Shown here: piece by piece, positions 1-12,000 of the stretch
Position numbering within the stretch: position 1 is the stretch's first letter
Layout: every line of letters begins with the position of its first letter
NCBI RefSeq assembly: GCF_000003605.2
Contig: NW_003122912.1
Span: 406,208-439,911 of the forward strand
From: Saccoglossus kowalevskii
Taxonomy: Eukaryota; Hemichordata; Enteropneusta; Harrimaniidae
Length of the DNA stretch: 33,704 nucleotides
Direction of reading: 5' to 3'
Notes under the pieces: model-generated
The model's input: only the letters and a program-made list of their open reading frames with translations
Told to the model about the DNA's origin: nothing
Databases searched by the model: none
Made by a program: the position numbers and the translations under genes

Positions 1-1980
1 CTCCAAGTCTAGAAAATGAAACAATAATTTCACATATTTTAATTATTCTATTTTTATATTTGATCATATTCACTAAATGTTTTTATTTCACAAATTTTCC
101 AGTGAAATAGTGCATTATGTGATTATTTGATTTGATTTATCTGCGAAAATAGGGAACTTCAAAACCCAGTTTATTATCTTACGTTTTAATTACAGTATTA
201 TAAAAATAATTGTATCTCCATCATAGAAATGAAATTAGTAGATAGTTTTTCGTATTTGGCATTAAGCTACATAAAAGTAAAAATGTCGTGATTTCCTTTA
301 TTTTTACATAATTGTGAAGTATAAATAACGTGTTTTATCTGTTTTAAAGCATTTTACAATTGTTTCCCATAGCAACTTGAATGATACATCTTGATATATT
401 GTTTTTTCGTACTAGTATTTAATTTATGGTTTTATTTCGTTTTAATAATACATGTATAACATACAACACACAAAATAATTCCTGTTACTGTAGTGGTATA
501 TGGAAAGGAAAGGGAAAGAAAAATTAAGAAAAAAAAAGAATAAATACAAATCTGATCTGGTATAACATAAAATTACATTTGCCCAATTGTATGGCAATGG
601 ACGAGCTCTTTGTTTATTGCGACTTGTAGTTCAGTATCTCTTTGCTCGATGAGACATAGTGAAATAAAACGATATATTGTGTGTTACTATGTACTTTGTG
701 ATATTTTATTAATTGTATGGTTTATAAAAACCGCTGCTAAAATGACATTTTATGCATATTATTTTATCGTTTTTGTAAAACATAGATTGACAGTGAATTT
801 GAAATGTCCACATACTGATGGCTAATACTAGAACGATTAAGTTTGGACCAATGTTGACTCGAAATATCGTCACTTGCAGTGTGCGAACATGTAAAAAACT
901 CACAAATACAATTCCACTTTAAATTTGGTAAAATACCAAAGATTTGAGTGAACTCTCTTTGATCATTACGTCAGTACATAGTTATGGGTTCACTTGAGGA
1001 CAAGCAAGAAGTTACTCCACCTTTTTAAAAATACAAGTCAAAATTCCCTAGTTTCACGATGATTTTGTTATTTCTTCACATCTGCTTGTAACCTATGGTG
1101 ACTCACCCACTCGTGTGTCTTCGACAAACTCCGACCCAAACTCCGGAATAGAAATTATAATAGACCATTTCCTGTTCTTTGTTAATGTACAACAGTGCGC
1201 ATGCGCATGCACGTAAATAACAAATTCTGGTATAAGGCAGATTTTTCGGTCGAATAGACATGACTCAGATAACCGTAAGGCAGCATAATCTTACGATTTC
1301 CATATTAGTAAGTTGGCCCACTATTTCGACAGTTTGTTTATTTTCAGACTATTCATTTCGCGTTTTAGTCATTTAATAATCGTCATTTTCGCATTTTTAT
1401 TATCGGGCGTGGTTGGATTTCAACAATCGGGCTCTGACACATTCATTTCCGCCTAGAATAATTTTATAGTATTTTTAATACACACGTCAGAATTTACGAG
1501 TTCGCTTATTTTCAAAATGTGATGAAAATCGGCTATTGCCCACCACTTGTTAGCGTAAGATGTATGAGAACAGTCACGTTCTCTCTAAGAGTTCAGCGGC
1601 TGAGGAAGTGATCAGTAAGTGGTCGACGAACCGTTTTTGTCTCCATACTACTATCTGCATAGCTGTATATTGTTATATTTCATTTACAACATGTTTTTTT
1701 TATCGTTTTTTCTATTACTAATAAAACGCAATACAAAATGAAAATGAAAACGAGCCATTTAAATCGGAAATGTTTCAATTCCATTTCGATGTGTTTGTCA
1801 GCTCAAACAAAACAAACCTAGCAGCTGTCGACCTACTGACTAAATAAACTATTGATGCAGCGTGATTGTTACAAACATGTGCTTTGTACAAATGTGCCTT
1901 GATTGTCCTGAAATGTCCAAGACATTATTATTTTATATTATGTAATTAACGTAAGGCGTGCATCTCCAGACTATTATTAA
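1..1980. other. Non-coding AT-rich DNA, no gene seen
   Basis: No open frame here resembles a known protein, and the short ones have no codon bias or domain that I can recognise. The stretch holds a purine run at about 501-540 and a GCGCATGCGCATGC segment near 1197-1210. Otherwise it is ordinary AT-rich sequence. Confidence 0.6.
1197..1210. promoter_or_regulatory. NRF1-like palindromic motif
   Basis: The run GCGCATGCGCATGC contains the palindromic GCGCATGCGC core bound by NRF1-family factors, which is usually found at housekeeping promoters. No transcription unit is visible nearby, so regulatory function is only a possibility. Similar but weaker GCGCATGCG words occur near 16133 and 18040. Confidence 0.25.
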
Positions 1981-2194
1981 TCGCCCTCTGTAGTTACAGA
2001 TAGACTTTCTCATATCTGTCAAATCTATTCTAACATCATCCTGGCTGGCATCATTCACGCTAAACTGTCATTATATAATCATCAATGGAAATCAAGTTTG
2101 TACGAAAACATAGCATCCCGATCCCGATTTACAAAAGTTTTTGCTAAAACAAACGTCACAGACGCCGCGAAGCACGTGTTTGAATTTCATGTAA
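1981..2194 (+). repeat. Dispersed repeat, copy 1
   Basis: This block is homologous to 6870-7125 in the same orientation. Both begin CGCCCTCTGTAGTTACAGAT, share an ATCATCAATGGAAATCA segment and a TTTGTACGAAAACATA segment, and end TTTGAATTTCATGTAA. Copy 1 lacks two short segments present in copy 2. No terminal inverted repeats or coding capacity are evident, so it is an unclassified, non-autonomous interspersed repeat. Confidence 0.8.
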
Positions 2195-2199
2195 TTTAT

Positions 2200-2380
2200 T
2201 TATTAGGCGGCGGGCGGAAAAAAATGAAGATAAAAATATTTTTTTTAGCAATTTTTTGCACTCACAAGTCGGCGGGCACGAGAAATTACGCTGAAGTAAA
2301 ATTTTATTTCTTTTTCATTGTCGGCTCCTTTTCATTCGGCGGGTTCGCGAAACAAGGGATAATAAAAGTCTGGCCTTAAA
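2200..2380. repeat. Three diverged GGCGGG-bearing units
   Basis: CGGCGGG words recur at about 2206, 2270 and 2338, each set in an otherwise AT-rich context of A and T runs. This suggests diverged units of about 65 bp. The block directly follows dispersed repeat copy 1 and is absent after copy 2, so it is probably a separate element or insertion. Confidence 0.4.
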
Positions 2381-3666
2381 ACAAACATGAAGTTTGTCTA
2401 CCATCTCTCCACCCATCTATTCTAATGGTCAACCCCTAAGTATATAGGTCACCTACTCACGTTTACTAAAAAAAATTACTTAGCATATGGACAGATATGG
2501 AAGTACTGATCCCCTGTGTATAGGCTCGTTTGCTTTCCCCCGGGCGAGTGGGGTTCAGACAAAACCCGGAGGGCTACATAAGAATGTAATCAATTAAAAA
2601 CCAAATACGAAAAAAAAAAATTTGTTTCTATTCCAAAGTAACCGCAATGCATTTTCGCTTGACTTCCCAGATGTCGAAACGACCGTTCGCATACAAATGG
2701 TTCTTCCTCCTGTAGACATAAACAGACCAGGGCGTGTTAGTTACTACATGCACTGGAAAATGATGCCTTTTCGATTTCGGCAGCAATGATGTAACTTGTA
2801 AGGTTCTGACAGACTTGCGGATATGACGATAATAGTTCCTAGAATCTAGACCTTATACAAAATGAAGCCACTTCAACACTGGACTTTTCCAGAATAATCA
2901 CTAACACTAGATCAAGGGAACACAGCAGGTGTATATTTCTGCCAGCGGAGGCAACCCCATTCACAAAATCAGTGACGTAACAATAACAATACTTTTACGA
3001 ATAGGGGAAATCGTTGGCTGGTGCCAGGCTGAGAAAGTGATATGGTGACCGTTAATTGCGTTTTAATGGCCACCGTCTACGCACTTCCTGGTTTCCAGTT
3101 TCATCAAATTGTCAAGTAAATAAACAGCTCGCGTAAAGAATCTCACGTCCGTATAGCATAAACCACACCATAAATGGCCAACAAGATAACTATATGGCTT
3201 TACCGTGAATAAAATCTGCCATTTACAATTATCAATTATGTACCTACTAACACGCTGTATACATCGCATGGGACTCATATTACACAGGGCATGTCTATGG
3301 TGCTTTAATTTACGATGCAATAATATAATTAGCACTAAAATGCGCAGGAAAGTTGATGTAGAAATGGCCGGGGAATTCGCTCATCCGTCACGTTATCTGC
3401 AATATAATAATCGAAATCATTTGCAAGAAAACGCGTTTTAAAGTACATTGTAAAGTCCACGAAGAAAGTCCATCACAACGTGCTTCTGTATTTATATAGT
3501 GTGGAATCCAAGCAAACGACATTCCTTGTACTTCCACAGTTTATGATGATATACCATGGTATACAATACCAAAGAATAGCAAATACTTAGGAAACTATAA
3601 ATCAAAAAGTTTTCTGTGGATGTGTTGCATCGCGATGCATTCCAATCTATAGTGTGAATGCGAGGC

Positions 3667-3750
3667 CAAATCCCAGGTGAAGATGCATAGGCGACGAGCC
3701 ACTTTCACCGGAAATCCATTTCCTTTCAGTAATTACAGATTCCACTAAAA
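3667..3750 (+). repeat. Diverged dispersed repeat, copy A
   Basis: The segment shares a colinear series of words with 14953-15040: CCCA-GTGA-GAT near the start, then GAG-CACTTTCA-CGGAA, then TTCCTTT and ATTCCACT. The two are too diverged for an exact alignment by eye, but the order and spacing agree over about 85 bp. Confidence 0.5.
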
Positions 3751-5716
3751 TGGACGGCATTGTGCCACATATTACGTCAAAACAGTAACGTCCTAGACAC
3801 TTCTAACAGAATATCTGAACAGTTACATGTTCGAGTTTTCTAAAATAGCTATCACATGTTCCTTTTTCCAACGCGTGTTTTTTTTTTTTGAACGATGTGT
3901 GAATTTGGACTACATTTTTTTGTTAATGCAAAAATACGTAGATCGACCGGATATTAACATCCGTTCGGACTTTCCATTTTTATCCAAATCCAAAATGTAT
4001 TATTACTTCACCGCACAATGCTCGTTGCAATATTTCTGTGGTGAATCACTGGCTTTCATTGTGACATATCTAACTAGACCAAACACCGTAACACCATTTT
4101 GTGCCATGAATGTTTGGAGATTGAGCTTTCAAGTTGCCTTGCATAAATACATTACAATAAAGCCAATGGAAAGCAATGAGATACACATAAGGATCGTGCG
4201 ATTTTTCTAAATGGGGTTCCCGAACATTCTAATCCAACCAACCCGGCATAAATAATGGTGCATATTATATAGTCATTGATCGTCCCGACAGAGTACATAA
4301 GACCGCCCCTCTGGTGGAATTTAAGCGTGGCCGAAGTGCATCATCACTCACCGAGATTGCTCCATCAATGCGAGTACATGTACAATACTTGTACGATTAA
4401 CCTCAAAGCAAGCGATGTAAGAAAGCCGTCTTGTTTTGACAACATCGTCAGCGGAAAAAGATACTCCATTAAAGGCATATTTACACGGCCTATCGCCATT
4501 GACCTTAATGCCATCCACCCTCCAAGACTTACACAGTACTCTTCAAACCAAAGTAACTTGAATCAAATAAATGTATTATCGTGATATCAATATTATTAAT
4601 AATTAGTCTGATTCGAAAATGCACCCACAATTAAATCTAAATACTAGTATCTCAGTTTTATAATCATAATGATGTTGATTTCATTTTTCTCCGAGCTGCG
4701 TCATTGATATCTTAACATCCGTTCGCCGCCAGTCGAGTTTGTTTTATTCAAATATGCGGGACCTCGGCGTTGCTATTTATTGAGTAAACCCAGTCAGGTA
4801 AAACTGTTTCGCTGAGAAATTTGATTAGCGAGAACAAAATTATGTCTACTACAACATGCAATGGTGTCATCGTCAAAGTTGTTATGCTCGAATATTCGCG
4901 ATGGTGACCGGGATTTCCATTTAAAAAAATACACATACGACGATTTTGACTGTTTCGCAAACCAACGAGTCCACACTGAGACGTTACAGGTAATTTTTAG
5001 ATGATTGAAAGGTGTCGAGAGAGTTACCGGCAGTAATTCGTGCAAGACGTACTCGTGATTTCATTAAAAGAGAACATTGGATTGTGGGGGAAATGAATGT
5101 TTATCAACACAAATGTTGCGCGACGCGACGACCACCGCCATTCAAGTTAAATTCACAGATGGATTAACCAGAATTGCAAACTAACAAAATAGCGCAAGAC
5201 ATGGTAGTGTCACACTTGTTACCGAGTGACTGTCAGAAGTCTTCGTACCTCCGTCTCGATTAAACAACGCCATTATCCTAACAAATTTAATGCTGGATCG
5301 GAATGACCCCAAAGTTAACGCTTTAAAATTAGAGCTGCATCATGCTTTCTGAGATAGAGGAAACCATCATTGCATAGTTAGTTACTCACACCTTTCATAA
5401 ATAATTACTTCACAATAAACTGTCTTTATATAATATTTAGAGTTGACAAATGGCTTGCAGATATTTTACTATATTTTTGTGGTGAACCTCAATAATGTTT
5501 AATTTATGTTACATCATTATTAACAACTGAAAAGTTAGTGGAAACATTTACCATTCTTCTCTCGTTTTTTTTTATTTAAATTGAATGACCAAATAACCAA
5601 TAAATTGAAGATGTTTACATTTAAGCGGATTTCTTGCAGAACTATTTCGTTGTTGTGAAAGTACGTAGTTAAATATCATCCTTCATAATTGCTAGGAGGA
5701 TAGCCACCCCACAATT

Positions 5717-5729
5717 GTTGCCTAGCAAC
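5717..5729. promoter_or_regulatory. RFX X-box consensus match
   Basis: GTTGCCTAGCAAC fits the RFX-family X-box GTNRCC-N(0-3)-RGYAAC exactly with a 1-nt spacer. RFX factors bind such sites near ciliary and other genes in animals. No adjacent gene could be identified, so this is a sequence match only. Confidence 0.35.
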
Positions 5730-6869
5730 TGCCAAGTGTCTCCACGACACCATCTCGATGCGGGGAATATTTTATGTCATTACATGTTTCAACTAGCGCC
5801 TTGGTCCCAACGAACATTTGTCACAGTGACAACCGACGATTTCCACGCGTAGCGACTGGAGTTGGAGAAAGCAGGTCACCCGAAGATGCATGCTTTTCGT
5901 CGCATACAGTTTTATTGCGTAAGTTCACATAATACAACCCCATAAATATAGTGTACATTTCACTGTCACCCGATACCCGTAGCTCACGATCACCCGATTC
6001 CCACAGCCTCTCGCCCCACAGGCGAATGAACTTTAAAGATTTTAAGAATTCTTTATAACATACTTAAACTTCTAAATAGCGGCGTTTTGCAAGAAGGGGG
6101 TCAGCAAAAAGTGGTTCTAGATAGATCTACCAGCTGATCCCCAAACAGCCTGAGACCTACAATCGAGTTCGTGGAAGGACAAATACAGGAACCCCTTTAT
6201 ATTATACAACATTTCGCCAGAATGTCCACAACAAGAAACTCGGTGGAAGAAGTATCCATTACTGGAGGTTGATTGATGCACGTCATTTTGATTTTTAAAA
6301 TCTGCTAAAGATGACTAGCTTGCAACATCATATGCTTTTTGCATACGCGTAATTCTTGACGCTGGAAAATAGCAATGTGAACATGTTTACTATGCACTGG
6401 ACGAGAAGATAAAGTTTACTTGAATGTGTATAGTTTTGAGATTGAAAACAAATAAAGTGTGTTCTTTGGTAATTTTATGAGACACCATGATTATGAATAG
6501 AAACCTTTATACTAATAATTTGGTATATTAATTCTTGATATATACGTGATATCATTCATTGTCACATGCATAACTAGTGTATCTCCATATCGTATCTGCT
6601 TTTATATTCAAAATGTTATATATAAACAGAATTCTATTTGCTCATGGCCATTACCATTACCACAGCAGGGACGGCTTATTCCAAAATGCCTGTATTGTAC
6701 GGTATCATTTGAGCCACGGGTGTTATGTACGATTTGAATTTTAATATTATACAAATTAGGGAAAGAAACATAGCCCCATACTCATACAGACATAACAATA
6801 GAACCTTGCTACGCTATATTTGAATATTCAGCTGTTGTGCTCACTTGAACAGTCTGAGAAGTCACGAGA

Positions 6870-7125
6870 TCGCCCTCTGTAGTTACAGATACACTTTCTC
6901 ATATCTGTCAAATCTATTCTAGGTACACGTAAAATAACATCATCCTGTCTGGCATCATTCATGCTAAACCGTCATTCTACATATCATCAATGGAAATCAG
7001 GTTTGTACGAAAACATACATAACATACTAGTCTTGTGTATTTTTTCGTCACATCCCGATTCCCAAAAGTTTTTGTTAAAACAAGCGTCACAGACGCCACG
7101 AAGCACTTGTTTGAATTTCATGTAA
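6870..7125 (+). repeat. Dispersed repeat, copy 2
   Basis: This is the second copy of the repeat at 1981-2194, same orientation. It carries two extra segments relative to copy 1: about 15 bp after the shared CAAATCTATTCTA and about 35 bp after the shared CGAAAACATA. The remainder aligns closely by eye. No coding capacity is seen. Confidence 0.8.
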
Positions 7126-9026
7126 ACTAGCAATATATGTCACCACAGTCTTCTAACAGCGGTGTTGAAGGACTCTGAGTTTACACACGTTGTTCACGGT
7201 GTGACGACATTGATGTTATCCTCTTGTCTTTTAACAGGAAGATCCTGTCCGTTGTTATGGCAACGATGATGTTTGTATATATTGCATTTTTGTATATGGA
7301 AACTGGAAATTTGAACTTTTATGTTTGCAGGATGAAATATACGAATTAACACTTTATATATTAGGTATATCGATGGGACCACGAAGCGCAGGAATATTGA
7401 TTGACAAACTATCAAAGGACAACTGGATCTTGATTCAGTTCAATAAAAAACAGTGTTGACTTAAAATTTTAGACATGTTTAAAGTTTTATTTTCGCTCCC
7501 GATAAAAACACAGTAAAATTATTACTCACTCTCTCCATGAATATATATAACAGCGAGGAAGTTTAAAAAGCGCAAAAAAGAATATGCGTGTTGGTGCATG
7601 TAAATTAACTTCGGAAATAATGTAAGAGGAATAAATACTGTTATCAAGACATTCATGAATAAAACGGCGTCAAGAAGTTTTCTTCGAGACGAAGTCTTGT
7701 TAGATTAATTCGACTGCATAAGGTAGAGTATTCAGATGATGCACACGAAGTATTGTAACATAGGAAGTTGACAGACTTTCTTTGGATCCGCTCGATATGG
7801 TGACCAGATTGACTGTTGGTCACCTTGTCTACGTTGTGTTGCCTACACCGTGATATATGATGGGATTTACGTCTAATTGGCTACAAACTCAATGAAATAA
7901 CTGTTAAACTGTTAATTTATCAAAACAATGGGTATACGTCTCTTAGATGAGAGGAGTGTTTGTAGGTTATTCCCTGGACTTCAATGGTTTAGTAGTGATG
8001 CGTGGACCATTTTAAAGCAAGCCATGATTTAGTATATCCCCCTTTCAAACTAAAAAAACTTGATGCTCTCTAATAAACCTTGCAACATGGTGAATTTTGG
8101 GTCTTAGATTTTGGGGGAAATGATACTTAAACATGCCGTCAAGGCAATAAAACTGAAAACGGAAGCTATCAATATTAAAAAATTAAATAGCCCACTTCCA
8201 ACCGATTCGAATTATCAAATGAATGTATGTACATGTGACACAATTTGTGATGCATGTATGAAATGTGAACATGGTCAAGCCATGTCAAGAGTACAGATGC
8301 ACAGAAATAAATTTGTCCCCATTTGTTACAAGCAAAATGAATTCATAAGTCAATATTTACGAAATTAAGGAATCTTCTAGTTTCGCAGTTAATATCAGAA
8401 TATACAATATTAATCTCACGCTTCCTTAACAATCTTCATTAGCAAATTTCATCAGGAACACACTCTAACAATTTTGGTGAGAAATAGTTGTCAATGTTTG
8501 CTAGGGAAATTTATTAATACTACATAAGGAAATTAGACTGATTTATGTATATCACACTGGTGAATATCTGACTCCATGAGGATATAAATGAAATAAATAC
8601 TAGCGTACGTATTAATACTTGTATAATAACAATTTATACTTTTAAGTAGTACATGTTCTATATTAATCCTCAGGACCCTTTTAGAATAATAACATCTCAT
8701 GGTATCATATAGAATATTGCCCACGCAGTATTTAACAATATATCTAAGGCAAACGTTTGTCGAGAAAAATACTTTTGACACCAGATTACTGGAAATGGCA
8801 CTCGAATTTATTTCGACAGATTACAGAATATCCGAATAACTTGGCAAGCGAATGTATACCGGCAGATTGCTAGATATCCGTGAATTTGTAACGATAGATC
8901 CGAATAAGGGAATACATTATTTTTAATAATGAATACTCAACTCATCACTTTAGCTACGTGTTATTCTACTAGTAAACATATTATGAGAAGTAGCGATAAA
9001 AGTATGAAACGGAATCGATTAAATCT
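7126..9026. other. Non-coding AT-rich DNA, no gene seen
   Basis: No frame has a recognisable product. An imperfect X-box-like palindrome (GTTGTTATGGCAAC) is at about 7251-7264. The rest is AT-rich with no repeat structure that I could resolve. Confidence 0.55.
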
Positions 9027-9420
9027 GATTAAATATTATTATTATAACAACACCTGTTCAAAGTTCTTACGCTGGAAATTAATTAAGTTTATTTAGTTGC
9101 ATAGGTAAAATAGTTCTGCATATCTGATTAAATATTATTATTATAAAAACACCTGTTCAAAGTTCTTATGCTGTAAATTAAATAAGTTTATTTAGTTGCA
9201 CAGGTAAAATAGTTCTGCATATCTTATTAAATATTATTATCATAAAAACACCTGTTCAAAGTTCTTATGCTGTAATTTAAATAAGTTTATTTAGTTGCAT
9301 GGGTAAAATAGTTCTGCATATCTGATTAAATATTATTATCATAAAAACACCTGTTCACAGTTCTTACGCTGTCTGTCAATAAAAAAATACACTATTTAAA
9401 ACAGGGTTATTTAGTTGTAC
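9027..9420 (+). repeat. 99-bp tandem repeat, about 3.9 copies
   Basis: Units begin at 9027, 9126, 9225 and 9324, exactly 99 bp apart. Each starts GATTAAATATTATTAT (TATTAAAT in the third) and contains CACCTGTTCAAAGTTCTTA, TAAGTTTATTTAGTTGCA and GGTAAAATAGTTCTGCATAT. The first three units differ by only a few substitutions. The fourth matches for about 45 bp and then diverges. There is no coding frame through the array. Confidence 0.95.
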
Positions 9421-10350
9421 GTGTCAAATAATCATGTATTTCACGTGTTTACATTGTCGTTTATGGGGCGTGTAAGTCTTCCCAGCAGATCAAATTGGCC
9501 ATACTTGCAACCACTGTAGTGGAATGTTCCTGTAACCGGAAGTGTTACGATCTGTATAGTTTGACAATATCCACCTGTTTCTGAATAGATTTAGACCATG
9601 GATGTTAAGACGTCATCAATGATATGTAACACGCGATTAACTGTGTTCCATTGCTGTTCTCGACGAGTCTCTTTCACGGTGGGTTGAATTACAATGCACC
9701 TACGCAAGGTCCACGTTCTGCATGTGTGCCTTACTGTAATATGATATTATAAGAGTAGTATGTATTGTAATTGTTATAAATGAACGTGTTGGTAAGCAAA
9801 TTTACACTTACACGAGTTAACCCTATGATAGGAGGCGACTGAACACCATACCCAAACTTTCATGCTGTAAAAAGGTTATTTTTTCACTGGGTTTTATTTT
9901 TGCTTACTTTGCTGACTGGAAAATGCGTTAAATTAAAACCCAGTGAATATGTAAAATTTAGCATAGAACACAATATCTAATGATTGAAACCCCACTGAAT
10001 ATGCCTGAAATGGTAAATCAGTGAAATTTAAACCCAGTGAAAATTAGTCATTTAACCGTACTCTGTAGGACAGGAATTTAGTGGTAATAACATTCATTTA
10101 ACGATGGTCGTATTCGCCCCACAAGTTTATCCATCCCGTGTCGATACAAATCCTCATATATGAAAATAACAAATTGAACGACACAAAATCCATCTGAAAT
10201 GACTAAAATACCATCACAATCGCCACAGACCGACACAAGAAGAGCTATGGACCCACAGCTAACTCACGTGAAGCTTCTTTTTTTTAAATGGTGTTTTTTT
10301 CCATTCTAGTTCACCATTGCAACGAGTAACACATGGGAATGTTCACATTA
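9421..10350. other. Non-coding DNA containing a MITE-like foldback
   Basis: No gene is seen. The only structure I can support is the foldback element at 9881-10043, described separately. Confidence 0.5.
9881..10043. mobile_element. MITE-like inverted-repeat element, decayed
   Basis: Left arm TTTTCACTGGGTTTTATTTT (9881-9900) is matched by the reverse complement of 10024-10043 with about two mismatches. The interior repeats shortened CCCAGTGAATAT and CCCACTGAATAT words. The arm is close to an interior segment of the MITE at 30111-30330, which also carries TTCGCTGGATTTTATTTT on one strand, so the two look like relatives. True ends and target duplication could not be fixed and may extend to about 9862-10070. 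Confidence 0.5.
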
Positions 10351-10481
10351 AATAGTTGGCTTACATACATATTCCTTCATTACAGCTCAGACTAGTAATA
10401 CATTACTCGTCTGAGATTACAGTATACAATACTATTTCGGTCCTGGGTAGTCATATTTCGTTGTATATATCAGGCGTGTCA

Positions 10482-10495
10482 GTAACCATAGTAAC
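10482..10495. promoter_or_regulatory. RFX X-box consensus match
   Basis: GTAACCATAGTAAC fits GTNRCC-N(0-3)-RGYAAC exactly with a 2-nt spacer. No gene was identified beside it. A near match, GTTGTCTGGCAAC, lies at 10855-10867. Confidence 0.3.
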
Positions 10496-10639
10496 CACCG
10501 TTGACCGAACCCGTGATAGAAATCGACAAGATCAAGCACACACACTTACGTCAAAATTGCCGTCGAAATTGAACACCGACATAGAAATCGACACCATCCT
10601 TCACAAGATCGTAAGGCTGACCAAAATCAATAGGGAGAA

Positions 10640-10970
10640 TGTGTATTGGGATGAACGTGAATTGGACGAATGTGAAATGGAATGAAAAAGAATTGAAAAG
10701 AATCGACTAGTGGGCTAATGTTTTGGGACGAATGTGAATAGGGACGAATTTACTGTAAATCGAAGCCGAGGGACAGGGACTTGAAGGGTTTTGTTGCCAG
10801 TGATCCTCTATCCTACGGGGATACGCATAGGGCAGGCGACTCGAAGAGGTTGGTTGTCTGGCAACCGCCATACAGGGCAGAAAACTAGAACGGGTAAATT
10901 ACGAGGGAACCGCCATATTACGGTGTTAATCCCGGGAGGGCAAAAGACTCGAAGGGGTACGTTGCCCCTA
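10640..10970 (+). repeat. Diverged short repeats (GGGACGAAT and GACTCGAAGGGG units)
   Basis: From about 10640 to 10755 the motif GGACGAATGTGAAT recurs in varied form. From about 10765 to 10965 a second motif recurs, GGCARRMGACTCGAAGRGGT-like, near 10770, 10832, 10878 and 10938, followed in places by GGCAACCGCCAT or GGGAACCGCCAT. These are imperfect minisatellite-like units, and the frames open through them have no recognisable protein. Confidence 0.45.
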
Positions 10971-11924
10971 TATTTCCGATTTCGTTTTTGGTTGTTGTTT
11001 ACATAATTCGTTTTTGCTCTGCATTTCTATATCGGTCGCATAAAAAGCGACAGTCTATTGAAATAACAAGGTCAGCTTCCATAGAAACAGAGATTCATTA
11101 CTAACACAACATGACATTCAGATCTAAATATATTGGTTTTCAATTATGTATGTTCAGAAACAGTAAAAGCTAAAACAATAACGGCTGTATGTCGAGCGTA
11201 AATTAAATAATATCCGGCATAGTATCACCTTTCTCAGAATAACAAAACAAAGCTAACTCAAGTTCATTTCCTTCCAAGGCAGTCAGCTAAGAAAACAAAA
11301 CACAGTTAAGTGAATCATTGAGCCATGGAATGTATAAATCATCACACAACGGAATCCTACACACATGGTCACTGGGAAAATCATTATAATTCAGAGAAAA
11401 CACAAGAAAAGCAATATATTGCAAAGTATTATGGGAATTTTCAGTCGCGTGCTATAAAATCATCTCAAAGTTTGGTAACAACTCAGCATTATATCATGTG
11501 ACATAAACCACGAAACGTGCATGATATACTACATTGTAGTAGTTTTGCTGATTGATCGACATGCGTCAAGGTAGACGAAAGAACTCACGCATATTTAGCT
11601 TTGTTTTTTCTCGTCACCCACTGTTTTATGCGCTCTTCCCAAAAAGCCACGTATCTGAGGACATACCACCACTTTACACGTAATATGGAACTATGTTTAA
11701 GCTCAGTGCACATGCGTATATGTGATTGAGACATATGTGTGTAGATATGATCACGTTGGGAGATAAATTGTGTAAACGTGAATGGATTACGTTGATGAGA
11801 TACCATCACACAGATAATTAACCTCAGCAAGCACACCGTACATACACCCAATAAGTCAGCGTATAAATTATTCTTCATATTTCGTTATAAACCAATCTCT
11901 TATATGGTGATTAAATATTGTAAA

Positions 11925-12000
11925 TGTCCTATCGGGACTCAAACTGGCGATCACTATACATCGCACCACGATAAGATGAAGGGAGTTTGACAATAATTGT
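11925..12000 (-). repeat. Possible tRNA-derived SINE remnant
   Basis: On the minus strand, CAGTTTGAGTCCCGATAGG resembles a pol III B box with a T-arm (GTTYGANTCC core) preceded by a GCGATG-like segment. No full cloverleaf and no clear A box are present, so it is not an intact tRNA. A short degenerate SINE head is the best guess, and chance is possible. Confidence 0.2.

Larger units (their letters stand above)
2381..6869. other. Non-coding DNA, no gene seen
   Basis: Several frames stay open for 60-130 codons, for example at 3827-4210 and 4276-4584, but none shows a recognisable domain or conserved motif. Two perfect 14-nt palindromes sit close together (3550-3563 around CCATGG, and 3626-3639 around CGCG). 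Part of a dispersed repeat is at 3667-3750 and an RFX-type X-box is at 5717-5729. I see nothing else. Confidence 0.55.

Noticed and set aside
3550-3639. Two perfect 14-nt palindromes close together
   Set aside because: About this many are expected in a window of this size, and no associated feature is seen.
3827-4584. Two long plus-strand open frames of 127 and 102 codons
   Set aside because: No domain, no homologue recognised, and no splice context. Lengths are within what AT-rich random DNA produces.
10356-10685. 109-codon plus-strand open frame
   Set aside because: Its second half runs into GGACGAAT-type repeats and no family is recognised.
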